NCBI RefSeq assembly: GCF_019145195.1
Contig: NZ_JAHSTW010000013.1
Coordinates: forward strand, 124,001-188,000
Direction of reading: 5' to 3'
DNA: 64,000 nucleotides
From: Pseudomonas siliginis
Lineage (GTDB): Bacteria; Pseudomonadota; Gammaproteobacteria; Pseudomonadales; Pseudomonadaceae
This document shows, one piece after another, positions 34,376 through 43,432 of this stretch; the stretch's first letter is position 1; each line of letters starts with the position of its first letter. The position numbers and the translations under genes were made by a program. The notes under the pieces are model-generated. The model made no database searches, was not told the DNA's origin, and saw nothing but the letters and a program-made list of their open reading frames with translations.

Positions 34376-35437
34376 TCAATCGTCGACGGCGTCGAGAAAC
34401 TCGTCTGCCACGGGCATCTCGCCCATGCGTGACGGAACATTCAAACCGAAATGCAGATAGGCATGCCGCGTCACCACCCTGCCCCGTGGCGTGCGCATGA
34501 TGTAGCCCTGCTGGATCAGATACGGCTCAAGCACGTCTTCAATGGTGTGGCGTTCTTCACTGATCGCCGCCGCCAGACTGTCGATACCGACCGGGCCGCC
34601 GTCGAACTTCTCGATCATGGTCAGCAGCAGACGTCGGTCCTGATGATCGAAACCGTGTTCGTCGACGTCCAGCAGGTTCAGCGCCAGATCCGCCACCGCT
34701 TTGGTGATGTGGCCCTTGGCGCGTACTTCGGCGAAATCGCGCACCCGCCGCAGCAGACGGTTGGCAATTCGCGGCGTGCCACGGGCGCGACGGGCGATCT
34801 CGAACGAACCTTCCGGGTCCAGCGGCAGGCCGAGAATCGCCGCCGAACGACTGACGATCGTTGCCAGATCCGCCGTGCTGTAGAACTCCAGGCGCTGGAC
34901 GATACCGAAGCGATCACGCAACGGGTTGGTCAGCATGCCGGCGCGGGTGGTGGCGCCGACCAGCGTGAATGGCGGCAGATCCAGCTTGATCGAACGCGCC
35001 GCCGGCCCCTCGCCAATCATGATGTCGAGCTGGAAATCTTCCATCGCCGGGTACAGCACTTCTTCAACGATCGGCGACAGACGATGGATTTCGTCGATGA
35101 ACAACACGTCGTGCGGCTCAAGATTGGTCAGCAACGCGGCCAGATCACCCGGGCGTTCCAGCACTGGCCCCGAGGTGCTTTTGATCGACACGCCCATTTC
35201 CTGGGCAATGATGTTCGCCAGCGTGGTCTTGCCCAGGCCCGGCGGGCCGAAGATCAAGGTGTGATCGAGGGATTCGCTGCGGCCACGGGCGGCCTGGATA
35301 AACAGTTCCATCTGCTCGCGCACGGTCGGCTGGCCAATGTAGTCGGCCAGGCTGACCGGGCGGATGGCCCGATCCTGGACTTCTTCGCGCTCGCGCGGGC
35401 TGTGCGCGGCGGCGATCAGACGATCAGCTTCAATCAC
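34376..35437 (-). CDS. ruvB: Holliday junction branch migration helicase RuvB
   Basis: This 353-residue AAA+ motor drives migration of Holliday junctions. Walker A is GPPGLGKTT and Walker B is LFIDEIHRL. The sensor region GATTRAGMLTNPLRDRFG and the C-terminal winged helix with TPRGRV are present. It starts at ATG 35437 directly after ruvA (no gap), so both are on one message. The RuvA-RuvB order is the usual one. Confidence 0.98.
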   Translation of the reverse strand: MIEADRLIAAAHSPREREEVQDRAIRPVSLADYIGQPTVREQMELFIQAARGRSESLDHTLIFGPPGLGKTTLANIIAQEMGVSIKSTSGPVLERPGDLAALLTNLEPHDVLFIDEIHRLSPIVEEVLYPAMEDFQLDIMIGEGPAARSIKLDLPPFTLVGATTRAGMLTNPLRDRFGIVQRLEFYSTADLATIVSRSAAILGLPLDPEGSFEIARRARGTPRIANRLLRRVRDFAEVRAKGHITKAVADLALNLLDVDEHGFDHQDRRLLLTMIEKFDGGPVGIDSLAAAISEERHTIEDVLEPYLIQQGYIMRTPRGRVVTRHAYLHFGLNVPSRMGEMPVADEFLDAVDD

Positions 35438-36046
35438 TTAAATCATTCCCTTCAGAGCGCGGCGGATCAGGTCTTCACTGCTCAGGTTCTTGTCTTTGAT
35501 CGCGGAAATCGCTTTGCTCGCTTCCTGCGGCTTGTAGCCCAGGGAAATCAACGCACTGACCGCATCGGTCTCGGCGCTGTTGACCGGTGCCGGGCCGTCC
35601 GGCTGATTCGGCACCAGCGCGAACATCGCCGGCGAAGTTTCCCAGGCCTTGAAGCGATCTTTCAATTCCACCAGCAAACGCTCGGCGGTTTTCTTGCCAA
35701 CCCCCGGGACCTTGGTCAGCGCCGAAGTGTCCTGAGACTGCACGCAGCGCACCAACTCATCGACTTCCAGGCTCGACATCAACGCCAGCGCCAGTTTCGG
35801 TCCGACCCCGTTGAGACGGATCAGCTCGCGAAAGAAGTCTCGCTCACGCTTGCCGGCAAAACCATAGAGCAATTGCGCATCTTCGCGTACGACCAAATGG
35901 GTGTGCAGGGTCAGCGGTTCGCCGACCGACGGCAGACGATAAAGGGTGGTCATGGGCACTTCCACCTCATAGCCGAGGCCGTTCACATCGAGAATCAGGT
36001 GCGGCGGCTGTTTCTCAGCCAGGGTGCCGCGCAAGCGTCCAATCAC
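35438..36046 (-). CDS. ruvA: Holliday junction DNA helicase subunit RuvA
   Basis: This 202-residue protein binds the crossover and loads RuvB. It has an OB fold (about 1-62), two helix-hairpin-helix motifs (LNGVGPKLALAL and VPGVGKKTAERLL) and a C-terminal RuvB-binding domain (about 155-202). It starts at ATG 36046. It is 114 bases from ruvC, which reads in the same direction. Confidence 0.98.
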   Translation of the reverse strand: MIGRLRGTLAEKQPPHLILDVNGLGYEVEVPMTTLYRLPSVGEPLTLHTHLVVREDAQLLYGFAGKRERDFFRELIRLNGVGPKLALALMSSLEVDELVRCVQSQDTSALTKVPGVGKKTAERLLVELKDRFKAWETSPAMFALVPNQPDGPAPVNSAETDAVSALISLGYKPQEASKAISAIKDKNLSSEDLIRRALKGMI

Positions 36047-36160
36047 GTTTTGAATCCTTGAGCGCTGGCCAGCCGTGGGCTGGCGACGATTGAAGGTGGC
36101 TTGCGCGCCGGCAACACAGGCACAGCAAAGCCACTTTCAGGAAAATTGATGCTGATGCTA

Positions 36161-36688
36161 TCAGAGACGCAGGCGCCCGCCACGACTGCGTGCGGTTCCC
36201 AGACCGTGCGGCAGCAGGCTGGAGCGAGTGTGCGCATGGCAAATGGCGATGGCCAGGGCGTCAGACGCGTCGATCTGCGGTTTGCTGGTCAATTTGAGCA
36301 TGTGCATGACCATCATCTGCACCTGCTCCTTATTGGCCGCACCGGTGCCGACGACGGCCTGTTTGACTTGCGTGGCGGTGTACTCGGCGATTTCCAGACA
36401 CTCTTCGGCGCCGGCGACAATCGCAGCGCCCCGCGCCTGCCCGAGCTTGAGCGCCGAGTCGGCGTTTTTCGCCATGAACACCTTTTCGATGCCCATGGTC
36501 ACCGGGCCGTAGGTCTTGATGATTTCGCGCACACCGCGATAGACGATCTGCAGACGCTCATGCAGCTCGCCGGAGCCGGTGCGAATGCAGCCCGAGGCCA
36601 CATAGATGCAGCCACCCCGCCCGGTATCGCGAACGATCCCGTAACCGGTGATGCGCGAACCGGGGTCGATACCAAGAATTAGAGTCAT
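36161..36688 (-). CDS. ruvC: Holliday junction resolvase RuvC
   Basis: This 175-residue endonuclease cuts Holliday junctions. The acidic active site uses the aspartate of LGIDPGSR, a glutamate in GIEKVFMA and the aspartates of DASDALAIAICH. Its length is normal and it starts at ATG 36688. It precedes ruvAB as in other Pseudomonas, with pmpR upstream across a REP pair. Confidence 0.98.
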   Translation of the reverse strand: MTLILGIDPGSRITGYGIVRDTGRGGCIYVASGCIRTGSGELHERLQIVYRGVREIIKTYGPVTMGIEKVFMAKNADSALKLGQARGAAIVAGAEECLEIAEYTATQVKQAVVGTGAANKEQVQMMVMHMLKLTSKPQIDASDALAIAICHAHTRSSLLPHGLGTARSRGGRLRL

Positions 36689-36735
36689 AACGCCTGCAGA
36701 TTCATAAAACGATTTACCTGACAGCCAATAGCAAA

Positions 36736-36825
36736 TGTGGGAGCGAGCCTGCTCGCGAAGGCGGTATGTCAGCAGATACAGATGCTGAATGACACACCGC
36801 TCTCGCGAGCAGGCTCGCTCCCACA
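36736..36825. repeat. REP pair (inverted), copy 7
   Basis: Forward then reverse arms between ruvC and pmpR. Confidence 0.9.
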
Positions 36826-36843
36826 GGGAAGACTAGTCGCTTA

Positions 36844-37590
36844 TCAGCCAAGCTGAGCGGCGACTTCTTCCGGGATATCCGCGTTGGAGTAGACGTTCTG
36901 CACGTCATCCAGGTCCTCAAGCATGTCGATCAACTTGAGCACCTTCTCCGCACCTTCCAGATCCAGCTCGGCGCTAGTTGTTGGCTGCATGACGATTTCC
37001 GCGTCGTCGCCCTTGAACCCGGCCGCTTCCAGCGCGTTGCGCACCGCATAGAAACCGGTGAACGAGGTGAACACGTCGATCGAACCATCTTCGTGGGTGA
37101 CCACGTCATCGGCATCGGCTTCCAGCGCCGCTTCGGTCAGTGCGTCTTCATCGACGCCCGGGGCGAAGCTGATCTGGCCCTTGCGCTCGAACAGATAGGC
37201 CACCGAACCGTCGGTGCCGAGGTTGCCGCCACATTTGCTGAACGCATGGCGCACCGCTGCGGCGGTACGGTTGCGGTTGTCGGTCATGCACTCGACCATC
37301 ACCGCCACACCGCCCGGGCCGTAGCCTTCATAGGTCAGTTCTTCAACGTTGTCCGCTTCAGTGGCGCCGGCACCGCGCGCGACGGCGCGGTCGATGATGT
37401 CGCGGCTCATGTTGGCGCTCAACGCCTTGTCCAGGGCCAGGCGCAAACGTGGATTGGAACCCGGATCACCGCCACCCTGACGGGCCGCAACGGTCAGTTC
37501 ACGGATCCACTTGGTGAAGATCTTGCCCCTCTTGGCATCCTGACGTTCTTTGCGGTGCTTGATGTTTGCCCACTTGGAATGACCTGCCAT
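36844..37590 (-). CDS. pmpR: YebC/PmpR-family protein
   Basis: This 248-residue protein begins MAGHSKWANIKHRKERQDAKRG in spirit (first residues MAGHSKWANI) and keeps the family blocks AVARGAGATEADN and YEGYGPGGVAVMVE. It was described as PmpR, a repressor of quinolone signalling genes in P. aeruginosa; related YebC proteins act on ribosomes stalled at polyproline. Which role holds here cannot be told. ATG 37590 has an AGAGCATTCGGAGCAAG ribosome region. Upstream lies aspS. Confidence 0.95.
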   Translation of the reverse strand: MAGHSKWANIKHRKERQDAKRGKIFTKWIRELTVAARQGGGDPGSNPRLRLALDKALSANMSRDIIDRAVARGAGATEADNVEELTYEGYGPGGVAVMVECMTDNRNRTAAAVRHAFSKCGGNLGTDGSVAYLFERKGQISFAPGVDEDALTEAALEADADDVVTHEDGSIDVFTSFTGFYAVRNALEAAGFKGDDAEIVMQPTTSAELDLEGAEKVLKLIDMLEDLDDVQNVYSNADIPEEVAAQLG

Positions 37591-37671
37591 AACTTGCTCC
37601 GAATGCTCTTTGAAACCTTGCCCGCCCCGCCGAGGCAGCGGCCGGCAATTGAAAAATTCGACCTGAGAAAG

Positions 37672-37697
37672 AAAAAAGGCGCATCCGAAGATGCGCC
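37672..37697 (-). terminator. Terminator of aspS
   Basis: On the minus strand GGCGCATC-TTCG-GATGCGCC (37697-37678) is followed by six T residues. The 8-bp stem has a UUCG tetraloop. Confidence 0.93.
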
Positions 37698-37709
37698 TTC
37701 AGGCCCGTC

Positions 37710-39485
<1,776 letters not shown>

Positions 39486-39583
39486 GGTGTGGTTCGCTTC
39501 TCGTAATTCGAAATTCGGTGGAGATCCCGCCGCCATCATGCAGGGCGGAAACTCACGCGTGTCGTTCGTTCAGGGTTTGAACC

Positions 39584-39805
39584 CTAGTCAGCTTTGTCGC
39601 CACCGGCCAGATTCTTCTTGGCTCCGGTCTTGAAGTCGGTCTCGTACCAACCGTTGCCGCTGAGGCGAAAACCCGGCATGGACAGCTGCTTCTTCAGTTC
39701 GGGCGCCTGGCAGGCAGGGCAGTCGACCAACGGTGCGTCGCTGATCTTCTGGATAGCTTCCAACTGATGACCACAGGAAGCACATTGGTAATCGTACATT
39801 GGCAT
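39584..39805 (-). CDS. FmdB-family zinc ribbon protein
   Basis: This 73-residue protein starts MPMYDYQCASCGHQLEAIQ and has two CxxC pairs (CASC and CPAC) that would hold one zinc. The rest is polar and short. FmdB-type proteins are putative regulators of unknown function. The gene lies directly upstream of aspS on the same strand, a position conserved in Pseudomonas, and may be co-transcribed with it. Confidence 0.92.
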   Translation of the reverse strand: MPMYDYQCASCGHQLEAIQKISDAPLVDCPACQAPELKKQLSMPGFRLSGNGWYETDFKTGAKKNLAGGDKAD

Positions 39806-39880
39806 GGGGGTGTCTCGGCGATCAGATTGCTGCCGCGCGCAGGGCTTTGCGGCGAAAGCGCGGGATTATATCGATTAAAT

Positions 39881-39914
39881 GCGGGCTGTGCAGCCGTAAC
39901 GCTGCACAGCCCGC
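39881..39914. terminator. Long perfect hairpin between the RHH gene and fmdB
   Basis: GCGGGCTGTGCAGC (39881-39894) and GCTGCACAGCCCGC (39901-39914) form a 14-bp stem with a 6-base loop. On the minus strand it lies just after the RHH gene and is followed by ATTTAATC instead of a clean T-run. It is most likely the terminator of that gene. Confidence 0.65.
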
Positions 39915-39935
39915 AACCTCGTTGCAACCTCCGTT

Positions 39936-40274
39936 TCAGCGCGAAACTGCGGGTGCGAGATCTTTGACCCCGTTCATGACACAAACCACCCGTACCAGCG
40001 CACTGAAATTCTTCACCCCGCCGTAACGCAGATGCACCTCACGATCGACGTGGGATAACAGTGTGCTGACCGAACAATGATTGTCCTCGGCCATGCCGCC
40101 GAGAATATTCCAGTAGACCTGCTCCAGGCGCAGGCAGGTCGCAAAACCATTGAGGCGAATCGACCGCGACAGCGGCCGGATCAGATTCATGTCGAACTCG
40201 CTGACAAACGGGTCGACTTTAATTACGTGCCGCGAAGCCGACATCCTGTCGCTTCGCCTGTCTCCTTCTACCAT
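39936..40274 (-). CDS. Ribbon-helix-helix domain protein
   Basis: This 112-residue protein has a ribbon-helix-helix fold of the RHH_4 kind in its middle: SRSIRLNGFATCLRLEQVYWNILGGMAE forms the strand and first helix, and SVSTLLSHVDREVHL the second. Such proteins bind DNA as dimers or, in some related groups, serve other roles. The frame is open to 40436, but ATG 40274 with AAGGAG ten bases upstream is the likely start. It lies between dps and fmdB-aspS on the same strand. Its target is unknown. Confidence 0.8.
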   Translation of the reverse strand: MVEGDRRSDRMSASRHVIKVDPFVSEFDMNLIRPLSRSIRLNGFATCLRLEQVYWNILGGMAEDNHCSVSTLLSHVDREVHLRYGGVKNFSALVRVVCVMNGVKDLAPAVSR

Positions 40275-40455
40275 AGCGTTGACACTCCTTTGCCATGACT
40301 GCTGATTTATAAGGCAACATCCTGCGCCTTCATAAAAACCCAGTGACAAAATTAGCGCCATACGACTTGTTGACCAGCCTCGTAGGATAAGCCAACGACA
40401 ACGGTAAGAGTCTGGAGAGCATGCGGACGACCTCACGCCGTCCGCAGCGGCCGGG

Positions 40456-40926
40456 TCATTCCTCGAGCAACGCGCGCAGCATCCACGCAGTTTTCTCGTG
40501 CACTTGCATGCGCTGGGTCAGCAGGTCAGCGGTCGGCTCGTCGCTGACCTTTTCCAGCAGCGGGAAAATGCCGCGCGCGGTACGCGTCACCGCTTCCTGG
40601 CCTTCGACCAATTGCTTGATCATGTCTTCGGCGCTCGGCACACCGACTTCTTCTTTAATAGAAGAAAGACGCGCGTAGGTCGCGTAGGCACCCGGCGCCG
40701 GGAAGCCCAACGCGCGAATGCGCTCGGCGATCGAGTCAACAGCCAGCGCCAGCTCGTTGTATTGCTCTTCGAACATCAGGTGCAACGTGCGAAACATCGG
40801 GCCGGTGACGTTCCAGTGGAAGTTATGGGTTTTCAGATACAGCACGTAGGTGTCCGACAGCAGTCGCGACAGCCCTTCGACGATGGATTTGCGGTCTTCT
40901 TCACTGATACCGATATCAATTGCCAT
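40456..40926 (-). CDS. dps: Dps-family ferritin-like protein
   Basis: This 156-residue protein forms a 12-mer that stores iron and shields DNA under starvation or oxidative stress. The inter-subunit ferroxidase residues lie in THNFHWNVTGPMFRTLHLMF and the following FEEQYNELA. The C-terminal helix is short, without the Lys-rich N-terminal tail of E. coli Dps, so DNA binding may be weak. ATG 40926 is preceded by AGGGGGTAAGC. The divergent neighbour is the cold-shock membrane protein. Confidence 0.93.
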   Translation of the reverse strand: MAIDIGISEEDRKSIVEGLSRLLSDTYVLYLKTHNFHWNVTGPMFRTLHLMFEEQYNELALAVDSIAERIRALGFPAPGAYATYARLSSIKEEVGVPSAEDMIKQLVEGQEAVTRTARGIFPLLEKVSDEPTADLLTQRMQVHEKTAWMLRALLEE

Positions 40927-41238
40927 GCTTACCCCCTAACAGTGATTGAATTCATCCAGCAGGTTCAGCCCCACTTTAGCAAGGCAAGCGCCCGCTCGCA
41001 GCTATGAATCCGTGATCTGACTGCGACAAATCGACCGTTTCTCTGCCGCTGGCCGGGCTGATTTGAGTAGCCGCAGGCTTTGCTGTTAAATAGGCAGTGT
41101 GTCGCCATGCCCCATTTTCCGGGGGTGTTGCGCATAGGCTGATGCCGTGTACGTGTCCACCGCCTCTTATTTTGTCCTGAAGCGAACCGTGCGCCTTCAG
41201 CTCTTCCTTGTGAGCCGTCATAACGTGAGCCAATCAAA
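40927..41238. other. Intergenic region between dps and the cold-shock membrane protein
   Basis: These 312 bases must hold the divergent promoters of the two genes. I found no strong palindrome, OxyR site or RNA gene by eye, and no credible ORF. Confidence 0.5.
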
Positions 41239-41841
41239 ATGTTGAAAATCGTCCACCTGCTAATGGGCGCAGCAGCCTTGCTGCTGTCGTTCATACCCAG
41301 CCTGAAAGCCGAAGCCGTTCCTTACCTGCAACAGCCCGATGCACTTTACCTGGCCTTTTTCGGCCTGCTGAACCTGGTCATCGCTCCAGTGATTCCCTAC
41401 TGGAACAAAGGCCCGCGCCAGCATCTGCAAAATCTGGTCAGCGCCCTTCTGGTACTGACTGTCGTCCTGCAAACTTTGACCCTGATCGCGCCGATGCCGG
41501 TCATCGCTGGCCAGCCGGCCGTGTTGTTCAGCCTGGTGATCGCCCTGGTTGCCGTGCTGCTACATTTGGCTGTCAGCTTCTACAAATCGTCACCGGCCGC
41601 TGCGCCGACTACCTATGACATGAGCAATCGCGATACCGGCACCGTGAAGTGGTTCAACACTTCCAAGGGTTTCGGGTTTATCTCCCGGGATTCCGGCGAT
41701 GATATTTTCGTGCACTTTCGCGCCATTCGTGGCGAAGGCCACCGTGTTCTGGTCGAAGGCCAGCGCGTCGAGTTCTCTGTGATGAACCGCGACAAAGGCC
41801 TGCAAGCCGAGGACGTGATCGCCGCTCTGCCGCGTCGCTGA
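41239..41841 (+). CDS. Membrane-anchored cold-shock domain protein
   Basis: This 200-residue protein joins four membrane helices (about 4-22, 33-55, 64-87 and 93-115) to a full cold-shock domain (about 130-197). The domain has KGFGFISR and IFVHFRAI, so both RNA-binding motifs are intact. A short Ser/Pro/Ala linker joins the parts. This is unlike the free 70-residue cold-shock protein at 24895. P. aeruginosa has a cold-shock gene (PA0961) at the same place next to dps and aspS. The role of tethering a nucleic-acid binder to the membrane is unknown. A terminator follows. Confidence 0.85.
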   Translation: MLKIVHLLMGAAALLLSFIPSLKAEAVPYLQQPDALYLAFFGLLNLVIAPVIPYWNKGPRQHLQNLVSALLVLTVVLQTLTLIAPMPVIAGQPAVLFSLVIALVAVLLHLAVSFYKSSPAAAPTTYDMSNRDTGTVKWFNTSKGFGFISRDSGDDIFVHFRAIRGEGHRVLVEGQRVEFSVMNRDKGLQAEDVIAALPRR

Positions 41842-41849
41842 TCCAAAGC

Positions 41850-41890
41850 AAAAAAACCGCGAACAGCCTGGCTGTCCGCGGTTTTTTTAT
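41850..41890. terminator. Bidirectional terminator between the cold-shock protein and slyX
   Basis: ACCGCG-a-ACAGC ... GCTGT-c-CGCGGT, with an A-run before and a T-run after, between convergent genes. Confidence 0.9.
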
Positions 41891-41904
41891 GTCTGCCGAA
41901 TGAC

Positions 41905-42111
41905 TCAATAATGCGGCGGTGGCGCATCTTCTTCAAAAGCACCGAACTGCCCGACCATTTCTTCGTGACGCTTGATCAGCGCTTCCATCTGCAATTGCAG
42001 GCGCTCGATGACTCTCTGCTGGGCCACCAGCACATCGTTCAATGCCTGAATGGTGTCGTCCTGAAAGGCCAGACGGCTTTCCAGATCGGTTACGCGCTCT
42101 TCAAGGCTCAT
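41905..42111 (-). CDS. slyX: SlyX family protein
   Basis: This 68-residue protein is one long coiled coil (about 3-52: LEERVTDLESRLAFQDDTIQ) with a C-terminal PPPHY tail, the family signature. Its function is unknown. It starts at ATG 42111, right after the HIT gene (3-base gap), so the two are co-transcribed. The gene pair sits next to oprD as in P. aeruginosa. Confidence 0.95.
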   Translation of the reverse strand: MSLEERVTDLESRLAFQDDTIQALNDVLVAQQRVIERLQLQMEALIKRHEEMVGQFGAFEEDAPPPHY

Positions 42112-42114
42112 GAC

Positions 42115-42549
42115 TCAGCCCTCCACAAAGGTGAATTCTTCGGTCAGCACCAGACGCAAGCGCTCGCGAATGGCTGCTACCTGTTCCGCGCTGTACGGCT
42201 TGGCCGGGTGCCTGCCCCAGACCGGAGCCGGCCAGGCGGCATCGTCACGCTTACGCACAATGACATGCATGTGTAACTGACTGACAACGTTGCCCAGGGT
42301 TGCCACGTTCAGCTTGTCGGCGTCGAACGAATCCTTGAGCAACTCGGCAAGGGTGGTGGTTTCTCGCCATAGCTGTTGCTGATCGGCGACATCCAACTGA
42401 AACAACTCGCTTATATCCTCGCGACGAGGTACCAGGATGAACCAAGGGTAATTGCTGTCGTTGGACAGCAACAGCCGGCACAACGGAAAGTCGCCGATGA
42501 CCAGGGCGTCCTGTTGAAATCGTGAATCCAAAGCAAACACTGTGAGCAC
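42115..42549 (-). CDS. HIT-family nucleotide-binding protein
   Basis: This 144-residue protein has the histidine-triad fold: N-terminal SRFQQDALVIGDFPLCRL, the middle LNVATLGNVVSQLHMHVIVR and the tail WPAPVWG. In the triad HxHxH the first two histidines are present (LHMH) but the third is isoleucine. Related Pseudomonas members also appear to lack it, so activity may be retained through the middle histidine. HIT proteins hydrolyse or transfer nucleotides; no substrate is known here. slyX follows after three bases. Confidence 0.88.
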   Translation of the reverse strand: MLTVFALDSRFQQDALVIGDFPLCRLLLSNDSNYPWFILVPRREDISELFQLDVADQQQLWRETTTLAELLKDSFDADKLNVATLGNVVSQLHMHVIVRKRDDAAWPAPVWGRHPAKPYSAEQVAAIRERLRLVLTEEFTFVEG

Positions 42550-43090
42550 TCCCGCTGATCCTCTAACTCAGCTTAGCGGCGGCCCATTCGAAGCAGCGCG
42601 CCAAGCGACAGAACGGCAGCATACCTGCGAATGCAGCGAGCTTCACGCCGCTGCCAGCAGTAAATCGTCAGGCGCTCCGACATGAAACATTTATCCCGGC
42701 CGCGCACCAACACAGGCCTCGACATGAGCCTTGACGTGAAGAGCTGCACGAAAATCCTTGATCTACCGTACCTCAGGTCAGTCGCCGCCAGATTGCCCAA
42801 GGCTGGATTCATGATTTTTTTGCACCAAAACTGCACAACACGACTACGCTCACTGGGTCGGGCATCCGCTAAATACTCAGTAAGGGGTGAACCGGTAACG
42901 TTTTTTGCTGTCCTGCGCACCCTGGGTACGCTGCAACACCATTGGGAGAACCTCGTCAAGCCCGCAGCAAAAAAGGCTCCGGAGCCCCGTTTTCACACGG
43001 TTTTCACATCTGCGAGCGGCCCATAGAAAAATAACCGCAGCGTTTTCGCGGTTTGTGCACGCTTGTTGCATTAGTAACCGTATGGACTAT

Positions 43091-43116
43091 AAGCGCACCA
43101 CTGGAAGTGGTCGCTT
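43091..43116. repeat. Bulged hairpin upstream of the porin gene
   Basis: AAGCG-c-ACCACT (43091-43102) pairs with AGTGGT-CGCTT (43106-43116), leaving one bulged base and a 3-base loop. It is an operator or RNA structure candidate. Confidence 0.55.
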
Positions 43117-43326
43117 GAAGCCAATAAAAACAGTGGCAGGGTTGCCCGATGGAGATTCAAGTGTTTTGCCAGGGACTCTTTTTTAGCGATGCAAAAAAGG
43201 CCCGGAAACAGCGATAAAGTTGTCAGTCCGGCTGCATCGGTACTGTGAATTTGCGACATCCAGCGCTCCTTTTGCGACAACGCCGTAAAGAAGCTGAAAG
43301 GTTGATTTCGCAAGTATCGCCAACAA

Positions 43327-43355
43327 TGTCGGCGTGATATAAGTTTGCGCCGACA
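43327..43355 (+). promoter_or_regulatory. Inverted repeat around a promoter-like stretch of the porin gene
   Basis: TGTCGGCG (43327-43334) and CGCCGACA (43348-43355) flank TGATATAAGTTTG, which contains a GATATAAG -10-like sequence. A regulator bound here would cover the promoter. The ATG is 78 bases downstream. Confidence 0.55.
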
Positions 43356-43432
43356 CAAAAAGAAAGAGCCGCCCAGATAATAAAACAGGTGGGACGGCAG
43401 TACTCTTCTAAAAACCAAAGGAGCAAATCACG

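Larger units (their letters stand above)
42550..43432. other. 880-base region upstream of the OprD-family porin
   Basis: No ORF here looks like a real protein; the longest (42682-43026) has no family features. The region contains a GGCTCCGGAGCC palindrome at 42975-42986, repeated GTTTTCACA at 42993-43008, a bulged hairpin at 43091-43116 and an inverted repeat at 43327-43355. It is long for a Pseudomonas porin promoter and could hide a small RNA or a long regulated leader. I cannot support a named RNA. Confidence 0.5.

Noticed and set aside
42975..42995. GGCTCCGGAGCC followed by CCGTTTT as a terminator
   Set aside because: The stem is only 6 bp with almost no loop, and the T-run is short. It remains a palindrome of unknown role.
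42682..43026. A 114-codon ORF in the region upstream of the porin
   Set aside because: No ribosome site, no recognisable domain, and odd composition. It is more likely chance.
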